Below, in pieces: positions 1 through 5,071 of a stretch of 8,283 nucleotides of DNA; the first letter of the stretch is position 1, and every line of letters starts with the position of its first letter. The position numbers were made by a program, and so were the translations under genes. The DNA is from Treponema sp. (GTDB lineage: Bacteria; Spirochaetota; Spirochaetia; Treponematales; Rectinemataceae): contig JAFIHQ010000190.1 of NCBI GenBank assembly GCA_017849315.1, positions 1 to 8,283 on the forward strand. The letters are read 5' to 3'. Below the pieces are notes generated by a model. It did not search any database, was not told the DNA's origin, and saw nothing but the letters and a program-made list of their open reading frames with translations.

Positions 1-243
1 AAGGCCCAGGGTTGCGATAAGCGCGCCCGGCAGGCCTGCAACGGTATAGCCAGTGTAGGTAGCCATGTTGACGCCCAACGGCCCAGGCGTCGATTCGGAG
101 ACTGCTATCATGTCCGTGAGTTGGCTTTGGGAGAACCACCCGGTGGCTGCGCCCATTTTGGCAAGGAAGGGTAGGGTAGCAAGGCCACCACCTACTGCAA
201 AAATACCTGTCTTGAAAAACTCCCAAAAGAGTCGCAGATACAT
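1..243 (-). CDS. Chromate transporter (CHR family), second short subunit, cut by the left edge
   Basis: Only the first 81 codons lie in the window; the gene continues beyond position 1. The visible part is the start of a CHR-domain membrane protein: VGGGLATLPF at residues 17-26 and STPGPLGVNMATYTGY at 51-66, the glycine-rich and TPGP signatures of the family. The ATG at 243-241 overlaps the TAA of the upstream CHR gene by one base. A GGGGAGG sequence at 260-254, inside the end of that gene, lies 10 nt before the ATG and is its likely RBS. Many bacteria encode CHR transporters as two adjacent genes of about 200 residues that work together in the inner membrane. Whether the substrate is chromate or another anion cannot be read from the sequence. 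The family call is secure; the substrate is not. Confidence 0.88.
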   Translation of the reverse strand, partial: MYLRLFWEFFKTGIFAVGGGLATLPFLAKMGAATGWFSQSQLTDMIAVSESTPGPLGVNMATYTGYTVAGLPGALIATLGL

Positions 244-875
244 TATTTGTGGTCCTCCCCTTGATGTCCCTGGTGGTTTTGGCACTTTTTCTGTCCTTGG
301 CGCCCTTGCTGACGGGCAGTTTTGTTCTCGCCGATTCTCTTGCGGCTTACCACAAATTCGGGCACAAAGCCGATGACACCGGCGATTAAGACAAAAATGG
401 CAGGGGAGATATTGAGAAAGTAAGATGCAAGCGCGACAGCCAAAAAGATGACAAAATTGAGGGAGTCCGTAACGGAACCCCTCCACAGCCTGCTGATTGC
501 GTTGAAAATGAGTACGCAGACACAGGCACGAATGCCTGCAAAGGCATTTTGGACGACAGGAAGATCGGCAAACGTGTTAATGAGCCCTGCGATAATGGAA
601 ATAATAACGAGAGAAGGAAATACAACGCCAAACGTTGCAATGATGCCCCCCACGATACCGCGTCTCTTGTAACCCACAAAGGTGGCCGTATTAACGGCAA
701 TGATGCCAGGGGTTATTTGGGCAATGGCGAAATAGTCCATAAGCTCTTCGTCAGTAGCCCAAGAACGGCTCTGCACAAGCTCGCGCTGCATCATGGGGAG
801 CATGGCATAGCCGCCGCCAAAGGTCATAACGCCAATCTTGGCAAAAACCCAGAATAGGCTCCAAAGTTCATCCAT
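243..875 (-). CDS. Chromate transporter (CHR family), first short subunit
   Basis: This 210-residue inner-membrane protein has a single CHR domain, the usual length for the short, paired form of the family. FGGGYAMLP is at residues 19-27, AQITPGIIAVNTATFVGY at 52-69, and several hydrophobic segments follow (about 75-98, 108-126, 139-156 and 158-175). The family is known for chromate efflux, usually discussed as exchange with sulfate, but many members are uncharacterised. I chose the ATG at 875 because a GGAG sits 9 nt upstream. An in-frame TTG at 881 is possible but lies only 3 nt from that GGAG. The C-terminal 30 or so residues are hydrophilic and low in complexity, with seven Gln and three His in the last 25. 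That stretch also carries the RBS of the next gene, with which it overlaps by one base, so the two are almost certainly co-transcribed. No clear promoter was seen upstream. Confidence 0.92.
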   Translation of the reverse strand: MDELWSLFWVFAKIGVMTFGGGYAMLPMMQRELVQSRSWATDEELMDYFAIAQITPGIIAVNTATFVGYKRRGIVGGIIATFGVVFPSLVIISIIAGLINTFADLPVVQNAFAGIRACVCVLIFNAISRLWRGSVTDSLNFVIFLAVALASYFLNISPAIFVLIAGVIGFVPEFVVSRKRIGENKTARQQGRQGQKKCQNHQGHQGEDHK

Positions 876-975
876 ACTCAATGACTCCAGTTGTCAGTAT
901 TTACCCGAACATTACCATACATGGCGGGTTTTTGCAGGAGTAAAAGGCACGGAAGCGAGAAACAATTGGAGCACA

Positions 976-1013
976 AAGTAAAAAAAGGCCCTGCCTTCGG
1001 TCGGCAGGGCCTT
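976..1013 (-). terminator. Intrinsic terminator of hsp20
   Basis: A perfect 11-bp stem (AAGGCCCTGCC at 985-995 and its complement at 1003-1013) encloses a 7-nt loop. On the minus strand the stem is followed by a run of seven T (986-980). It lies about 20 bp past the hsp20 stop codon and separates hsp20 from the chromate-transporter pair. Confidence 0.93.
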
Positions 1014-1031
1014 GCGCGTCAACTCTGTACC

Positions 1032-1460
1032 TTATGCGTTGACTTTGACCTCAATCTTCTTTGGAGCCTTAACTTCTTTCTTAGGCATCGTAATGGTCAG
1101 AAGGCCATCGCGAAGCTTGGCATCGATCTTCTCAACATCGGCATCTTCAGGCACCAAGAAGGAGCGCGAGAACTGATACGAGCGGCGCTCTTTTCTGAGC
1201 CAGCGGAACTTGCCTTCTTTATCCTTTTCTTCCTTGGATTCGTTCTTGGAAGTGGAGAGTACAAGCTGGCCATCCATAAGCTCAAGGCGGATGTCCTTCT
1301 CAGTGAGGCCCGGAAGCTCGGCTTCGACTATGTATTCTTTATCAGTCTCTCGAACGTCGACTACCGGGGTCCTAAAGTCGCTAGAGAAGAAACCGTCGTC
1401 ATTGAAGAACTGATTGATCAGGTCAAAGGGATTGTTTCGATAAAGGGTAATATCACTCAT
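1032..1460 (-). CDS. Small heat-shock protein, Hsp20 / alpha-crystallin family
   Basis: This 142-residue protein is a cytoplasmic, ATP-independent holdase chaperone that binds unfolding proteins and forms large oligomers. The alpha-crystallin domain spans about residues 31-128: TPVVDVRETDKEYIVEAELPG at the start and AKLRDGLLTITMPK at 114-127, which includes the conserved A-x-x-x-(D)G-x-L signature. The C-terminal tail contains the I-x-V anchor motif (I136, V138) used for oligomer assembly. The N-terminal arm (MSDITLYRNNPFDLINQFF) is typical of the bacterial class. The start at 1460 is favoured over an ATG at 1475 because GGAGG lies 6 nt upstream of it and would fall inside the longer reading frame. 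The gene stands alone, with a terminator after it and a sigma-54-type promoter before it. That is unlike the usual heat-shock sigma factor or CIRCE control, and no CIRCE element is visible. Confidence 0.95.
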   Translation of the reverse strand: MSDITLYRNNPFDLINQFFNDDGFFSSDFRTPVVDVRETDKEYIVEAELPGLTEKDIRLELMDGQLVLSTSKNESKEEKDKEGKFRWLRKERRSYQFSRSFLVPEDADVEKIDAKLRDGLLTITMPKKEVKAPKKIEVKVNA

Positions 1461-1500
1461 AATGCACCTCCACATTTTCTTTCCGGTGGAATCCGGATGT
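1461..1500 (-). promoter_or_regulatory. hsp20 leader: RBS with two mutually exclusive hairpins
   Basis: On the minus strand TTCCAC (1491-1486) can pair with GTGGAG (1473-1468), which covers the ribosome binding site. Alternatively TCCGG (1497-1493) can pair with CCGGA (1486-1482), which uses up part of the first arm and leaves the RBS open. The stems are only 6 bp (one a wobble pair) and 5 bp. A thermosensor or switch is an inference from this layout and from the known habit of small heat-shock genes to carry RNA thermometers. Confidence 0.3.
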
Positions 1501-1561
1501 TCGCTGGATGAACCTTGCCATCACGGGCTGTTGCATCCTTGCGGAGCCCTTTTCGGCGCTC

Positions 1562-1590
1562 ACTTATATATTAGCAAGAAGCGTGCCAAA
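1562..1590 (-). promoter_or_regulatory. Sigma-54 (RpoN) promoter of hsp20
   Basis: On the minus strand, 1588-1573 reads TGGCAC-N5-TTGCT, matching the -24/-12 consensus for sigma-54 without a mismatch. The invariant GG (1587-1586) and GC (1575-1574) are exactly 10 nt apart. Transcription would start near 1562, giving a leader of about 100 nt. A sigma-54 promoter needs an enhancer-binding protein bound upstream; the AT-rich stretch at about 1630-1662 could supply a bend, but I cannot identify the activator site. Just upstream, TTGAA-N7-TTCAA (1591-1607) forms a small inverted repeat. The AT-rich stretch also holds TATA-like hexamers, so an additional vegetative promoter is not excluded. Confidence 0.75.
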
Positions 1591-1672
1591 TTGAAAAAAC
1601 GGTTCAAAAATGAGCGCGTGAATTCTCGTTTTATATAAATCATTGTATAGAAAAAATTTAACAGAGAGCATT

Positions 1673-1730
1673 GCCAGCCTATCCTTGTGCTTTATGACGA
1701 AATGAGGCATATAGAAGAAGGAGGGCTGGC
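1673..1730. repeat. Long inverted repeat between mtnA and hsp20
   Basis: GCCAGCCT-A-TCCTT (1673-1686) pairs with AAGGAGGGCTGGC (1718-1730). That is a 13-bp stem with one bulged A, counting one G-T wobble when read on the plus strand, around a 31-nt loop. On the minus strand the wobble becomes a C-A mismatch, so the RNA fold is better on the plus strand. It lies 85 bp past the mtnA stop and about 110-170 bp upstream of the predicted hsp20 start. It could be an mtnA 3' end, a small RNA or a protein site. No T-run directly follows it on the minus strand; the nearest lies about 15 nt further on. Confidence 0.5.
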
Positions 1731-1815
1731 ATTCTCGCGACAATTCGGCCCTGAAGCATCGGCTATTCTGTTTCGATTTTCAACAAAACGTATTCTTATG
1801 CCACGTATCGATGTG

Positions 1816-2970
1816 TCAAAAAGAAACAACCCTCGCGAGGTTCGTCTTATAATCGGGCCGAATGATGCCTTTCTCGGTGATAAAACCGGTGACGAGCTCG
1901 TTGGGCGTTACGTCAAAGGCAGGATTGCGCACCTTTATACCCTCGGGGGCGGTTCGGCGTGCTCCAAAGGAGGTGACTTCCCAGGCTTCGCGTTCCTCTA
2001 TGGGGATGCGATCACCGCTCGGCGTATTCAAATCGATTGTGGAAGAAGGGCATGCCACATAAAAGGGGATAGAGAAGTGCTTCGCGAGAATCGCAACACC
2101 AAGTGTACCGATTTTGTTGGCAAAATCGCCGTTGGCAGCGACGCGATCACAACCCACGATACACAAATCGATAAGGCCTTGCGACATCATGGAGGCAGCC
2201 ATGTCGTCACAGATAAGCGTGACATCCAGGCCAGCACGCTGGAGTTCCCATGAGGTAAGGCGGGCGCCCTGCAGAAGTGGCCGGGTTTCGTCGGAATAGA
2301 CCCTAAAGTGGCGACCCTTGGCAAAGGCGAGGTACATGGGCGCGGTGGCGGTACCGAGTTCGGAAGTTGCGAGCGCCCCAGCGTTGCAATGAGTAAGGAC
2401 GCCATAACCTTCTTTGATAAGAGGCTCGCCGCTTTCTCCAATGCCACGGCAGATAGCGCGGTCTTCAGCATGGATACGCTCGGCTTCGGCAATGAGCTTA
2501 GCGTGCAGCTCGGCGCTGTCCTTGGCTTTGGGCGCCTGCGCTTCCAGCATCCCGAGACAGCGCCTCAGCGCCCAGCTCAGGTTGACCGCGGTTGGCCGGG
2601 AGTTCGCCAGGTATGCCGCCGCCTGCCGGGCGCCCGCCAAGTACTCCTCCACCCCCTTCCCCGCAAGATCCCTTTGCGCAATCACCAGCCCGTACGCTCC
2701 CGCGATCCCAATGGCGGGCGCCCCGCGCACTTTGAGCTGTTTTATCGCGTCCCAGACCATCTGCACGGAGTCCTCGCGTTCTTCCACCACCTCGTTGGGA
2801 AGCCGCGTTTGATCCAAAATATAGAGCTCGCCATTTTCCCAGCGCAGGCTGCGCGTAACGTTGTAGCCAGTAATGGCGGCGCCTTCTGCCTTGGTTCCTA
2901 TTTCGGCCTTGTTTTGCAGCTCAACTTTGTTTTCAATTCTATCGTCTATGCTATCTTTTCTGTTTTCCAT
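1816..2970 (-). CDS. mtnA: S-methyl-5-thioribose-1-phosphate isomerase (MtnA)
   Basis: This 384-residue cytoplasmic enzyme converts 5-methylthioribose 1-phosphate to 5-methylthioribulose 1-phosphate in methionine salvage. In some bacteria the same family works in 5-deoxyribose disposal. Family motifs are all present: VRGAPAIGIAGAYG at 81-94, RPTAVNLSWALRR at 125-137, THCNAGALATSELGT at 193-207, VGCDRVAANGDFANKIGT at 272-289 and AFDVTPNELVTGFITEKGI at 351-369. The catalytic cysteine (C195) and aspartate (D275) match Cys160 and Asp240 of the B. subtilis enzyme. The start at 2970 has GGAGAG 5 nt upstream. An earlier ATG at 3000 has no RBS. Even so, about 30 charged residues precede the normal family start, and no ATG, GTG or TTG lies in frame to shorten it. 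No mtnB/C/D/K partners lie nearby; deoD is divergent. The function is secure, the exact substrate less so. Confidence 0.96.
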   Translation of the reverse strand: MENRKDSIDDRIENKVELQNKAEIGTKAEGAAITGYNVTRSLRWENGELYILDQTRLPNEVVEEREDSVQMVWDAIKQLKVRGAPAIGIAGAYGLVIAQRDLAGKGVEEYLAGARQAAAYLANSRPTAVNLSWALRRCLGMLEAQAPKAKDSAELHAKLIAEAERIHAEDRAICRGIGESGEPLIKEGYGVLTHCNAGALATSELGTATAPMYLAFAKGRHFRVYSDETRPLLQGARLTSWELQRAGLDVTLICDDMAASMMSQGLIDLCIVGCDRVAANGDFANKIGTLGVAILAKHFSIPFYVACPSSTIDLNTPSGDRIPIEEREAWEVTSFGARRTAPEGIKVRNPAFDVTPNELVTGFITEKGIIRPDYKTNLARVVSF

Positions 2971-3014
2971 GTTATCTCTCCGTTCTAAAAGCTGCCTCAT
3001 TGTGTCGAAGCCGC

Positions 3015-3129
3015 GCTGTACAGCATGAGATTGTGCGACCTTCCTGTCAAGAACGCTGACCGCGTCGTTCTGCAGTGGCAGGTCGTTCTGCGGCTTTTCT
3101 TGACACCGGACAGGTGCGGGCTGTACAGT
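3015..3129. promoter_or_regulatory. Mirror-symmetric divergent promoter region of mtnA and deoD
   Basis: Two outward-facing TTGACA (-35) boxes lie in the arms of a 9-bp inverted repeat, TGTCAAGAA at 3045-3053 and TTCTTGACA at 3097-3105. Toward deoD, TTGACA (3100-3105) is followed after 18 nt by TACAGT (3124-3129). Toward mtnA, TTGACA (3050-3045) is followed after 17 nt by the weaker CATGCT (3027-3022). The palindrome CTGTACAG overlaps both -10 regions (3016-3023 and 3121-3128). Between the two -35 boxes, GTCGTTCTGC occurs twice (3064-3073 and 3082-3091), 18 bp apart, as might suit a shared regulator. The promoter calls are consensus matches by eye. Confidence 0.5.
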
Positions 3130-3164
3130 TTTGAAGCAATGTTCTGGTTGCGCGACTCAAAATC

Positions 3165-3209
3165 GAACTGTCAGGATGCCGAGCCCAAACCAGGCTGTTC
3201 AGACAGTTC
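3165..3209 (+). promoter_or_regulatory. Hairpin in the deoD leader
   Basis: GAACTGTC (3165-3172) and GACAGTTC (3202-3209) form a perfect 8-bp inverted repeat. A smaller AGCC/GGCT stem (3182-3185 with 3193-3196) is nested in the 29-nt loop. It would sit in the 5' untranslated RNA if deoD starts at the TTGACA promoter upstream. No T-run follows, so it is not a standard attenuator. It could be an RNA structure or a protein-binding site; no known riboswitch class was recognised. Confidence 0.35.
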
Positions 3210-3285
3210 AAACGGTCCAAAAGTGACGGAGCCCCAGCAACCTGACCTAAAGACCACGTGAATACCAAAAAAAGAGAGGAAGATT

Positions 3286-3999
3286 ATGGCGTCCATTGTT
3301 CCATCCGAATGTAACGAAGCCCAACCGGGCGATATTGCAAAAACCGTGCTCATGCCCGGCGACCCCTTACGCGCAAAATTTGTGGCTGAAAATTATTTGG
3401 AAGGCGCTTTCTGCTTCAACAGCGTGCGCAACATGTACGGCTACACGGGCGGATACAAGGGCAAACGCGTGTCCGTCATGGGCAGTGGCATGGGAATTCC
3501 ATCGCTCGCTCTTTATGCCTACGAACTCTATCAGTATTTCGGCGTCGAAAACATCATTCGCATCGGAACCGTTGGCGGCGTCGCGGAAGACGTAAAGTTG
3601 CGCGACATCATCATCGCGATGGGCGCTTCCACCAACTCGAATTTTGCAGACCAGTACGATTTTCCGGGTACGCTCGCACCGCTTGCGGATTACAGTCTTC
3701 TTGAAAAGGCCGTTACCTCGGCGCGGAACCGCAACATACCGATACGCGTCGGCTCGGTTTTTTCCACCGACGAATTTTACAACGCCAAACCCAACGTCCG
3801 CGACGCCTTCCGCAAGATGGGCATGCTCGGTGTAGAAATGGAGACCGCCGGCCTCTACCTCACGGCGATGTCGCTGGGCAAAAAGGCGCTCAGCATTTTG
3901 ACCGTTTCCGATCATATCTTTACGGGAGAAGGACTTTCCGCCGCAGAGCGCCAGGAAAGTTTCCACGACATGATGGAAATTGCGCTCGACATTGCCTAG
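3286..3999 (+). CDS. deoD: Purine nucleoside phosphorylase, DeoD (hexameric) type
   Basis: This 237-residue cytoplasmic enzyme splits purine (deoxy)ribonucleosides with phosphate into free base and (deoxy)ribose 1-phosphate. Length and sequence follow E. coli and B. subtilis DeoD throughout: VLMPGDPLRAKF at 21-32, FNSVRNMYGYTGGYKGK at 44-60, GSGMGIPS in the phosphate site at 67-74, IRIGTVGG at 91-98, GVEMETAGLY for ribose binding (Glu-Met-Glu) at 183-192, and VSDHIFTGE with the catalytic Asp at about 208-216, followed by AAERQ carrying the helper Arg. The RBS (AGAGG, 7 nt before the ATG) is clear. One deviation: the N-terminus lacks the histidine equivalent to E. coli His4, which reaches into the neighbouring subunit to contact the ribose 5'-OH; by alignment Cys9 sits there. 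The gene is divergent from mtnA, which suggests a role with 5'-modified nucleosides. No strong terminator follows. Confidence 0.95.
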   Translation: MASIVPSECNEAQPGDIAKTVLMPGDPLRAKFVAENYLEGAFCFNSVRNMYGYTGGYKGKRVSVMGSGMGIPSLALYAYELYQYFGVENIIRIGTVGGVAEDVKLRDIIIAMGASTNSNFADQYDFPGTLAPLADYSLLEKAVTSARNRNIPIRVGSVFSTDEFYNAKPNVRDAFRKMGMLGVEMETAGLYLTAMSLGKKALSILTVSDHIFTGEGLSAAERQESFHDMMEIALDIA

Positions 4000-4057
4000 A
4001 GCCGGGATACCGATATTTGAGCGCCATCAGCCGCGCCACGGCACGTTTCCATGCCTG

Positions 4058-4091
4058 GCAGAAGCCTAATAGCGCAGAAGCCTAATAGCGC
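4058..4091. repeat. 16-bp tandem duplication upstream of the FRG gene
   Basis: CAGAAGCCTAATAGCG occurs twice head to tail (4059-4074 and 4075-4090) without a mismatch; identity at period 16 extends one base on either side. It ends 5 bp before the AGGAG that probably serves the FRG gene. A recent slippage or repair event is the simplest cause. Confidence 0.95.
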
Positions 4092-4111
4092 GATAGGAGC
4101 ATGATAAATCG

Positions 4112-5011
4112 ATGAGAGAGCTTACCCCGCAGCTGACCGACCCTTTGCGAGCCCATTTTGGCGATGCCGTGGCGCGGCGCGAAGCGTACCCGGTGAGCAC
4201 CTTCAACGAACTCGTGCGCATTGTGGCCGAGCTTGCTTATCTTAATCGCGACTACTTGCTCTTCTTCCGCGGCCAGAACGAGGATTTTCGAAATAAGGCA
4301 GGCGCCACCACGCTTTATCCCAGCCTCTACCGCAAGAACAACATTTCCAAGCAAAGCCTCGACGAGCGGTTTTCCATGCTCAAAGAGCTGGCTTCGGTGC
4401 TTGCCTCTCTCACCAAGCCCTACGACAAGCGCGCTGCGGACGAAATCAGGCGCCGTCAGTACATTCAATGGTCTATCTTGCAGCACTACCAAGTCTACGA
4501 TACGCCGCTTCTTGACGTTACGCAGTCACTGCGCGTTGCATGTTCGTTTGCGCAGCTCGAGGCTACCTCAGAGCAGGCGTATGTCTATGTCCTTGGCTTG
4601 CCCTATATGCCGAATGGCATTTCCATCAACTCCGAACAGGAGATTGTCAACATACGGCTTTTGAGCGTCTGCCCGCCAATAGCGCTTCGTCCGTACTTTC
4701 AAGAGGGATATCTTGTAGGAACTACCGATGTAACCGACAATTACGACGATAAGAACGAGCTCGATTTCAACCGCCGCCTCATTGCCAAATTCGTTATTCC
4801 TGTTGGGGACCCCTTCTGGGGCGACAACCTCGCACGGATTCCGCGCCACCTCTTATTTCTTGACGAACACAACGATGCGATGTTCCACATCTGCAATACG
4901 ATTAGCAGTGCGCTTTTAAAGGCCGAGGGGTATCTGTCAGATGAAAACGCCGACGAACACTTGGTGAATGAGCTCTCAGCCTTTTTGCGCGCTCACCGCA
5001 AGCCCAACTGA
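4112..5011 (+). CDS. FRG-domain protein of unknown function
   Basis: This 299-residue protein has no signal peptide or membrane segment and is predicted cytoplasmic. The FRG domain covers most of it. The signature FRGQNEDF is at residues 52-59, the core QHYQVYDTPLLDVTQSLRVA at 124-143 (the family's Q-H-Y-x(4)-P/T-x-L-L-D-x-T pattern), and the later RPYFQEGYLVG at 193-203, which fits the conserved R-x-x-x-Q-x-G segment. The domain is widespread in bacteria and phages, and its biochemical activity is not established to my knowledge. The start at 4112 has AGGAG about 12 nt upstream, a rather long gap. A four-codon reading frame (ATG at 4101) overlaps the start and could affect initiation. Short duplications flank the gene on both sides. 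It is convergent with the ZIP gene and not in an obvious operon with deoD, although no good terminator separates them. Confidence 0.85.
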   Translation: MRELTPQLTDPLRAHFGDAVARREAYPVSTFNELVRIVAELAYLNRDYLLFFRGQNEDFRNKAGATTLYPSLYRKNNISKQSLDERFSMLKELASVLASLTKPYDKRAADEIRRRQYIQWSILQHYQVYDTPLLDVTQSLRVACSFAQLEATSEQAYVYVLGLPYMPNGISINSEQEIVNIRLLSVCPPIALRPYFQEGYLVGTTDVTDNYDDKNELDFNRRLIAKFVIPVGDPFWGDNLARIPRHLLFLDEHNDAMFHICNTISSALLKAEGYLSDENADEHLVNELSAFLRAHRKPN

Positions 5012-5023
5012 ACGCGCCGCAAT

Positions 5024-5060
5024 GCCAGATCAGGGGGCCTTCAACGCCAGATCAAAGGCC
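5024..5060. terminator. Repeat and weak hairpin between the convergent FRG and ZIP genes
   Basis: GCCAGATCA occurs at 5024-5032 and 5046-5054, a 22-bp period with further partial identity (AA-G before it, GGCC after it). The second copy lies in the loop of a 6-bp inverted repeat, GGCCTT (5036-5041) with AAGGCC (5055-5060). Its place between two convergent stop codons suits a bidirectional terminator, but there is no clear T-run on either strand. Confidence 0.3.
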
Positions 5061-5071
5061 GTACATTTCTC

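Noticed and set aside
903..929. Inverted repeat ACCCG/CGGGT with a nested CCAT/ATGG and a short T-run on the plus strand
   Set aside because: No plus-strand gene ends here and the stem is broken by a large bulge, so a terminator call is not supported.
891..1511. 206-codon open frame on the plus strand opposite hsp20
   Set aside because: It is antisense to a secure Hsp20 gene, crosses that gene's terminator hairpin, and reads as a frame shadow with no family signature.
1687..2253. 188-codon plus-strand frame across the mtnA 3' end
   Set aside because: Most of it is antisense to conserved MtnA sequence, and the protein shows no recognisable domain. The AAGGAGGG near 1718-1725 is explained by the hairpin arm and has no start codon at the right distance.
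2308..2988. 226-codon plus-strand frame opposite mtnA
   Set aside because: Antisense shadow of a conserved enzyme; composition and lack of motifs argue against coding.
3217..3250. Resemblance of GACGGAGCCCCAGCAACC to the P2/core segment of SAM-I riboswitches
   Set aside because: The matching 5' half (GGACTGGC and the GGGGC arm) and the P3/P4/P1 elements are missing, and the start codon follows too closely. Probably chance, though the neighbouring mtnA makes a covariance search worth running.
3367..3966. 199-codon minus-strand frame opposite deoD
   Set aside because: It mirrors the codon pattern of deoD, lacks an RBS, and has no family match.
4101..4115. Four-codon reading frame overlapping the FRG start
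   Set aside because: Too short to call a gene; GGAG lies only 1 nt from its ATG. Kept only as a remark on FRG translation.
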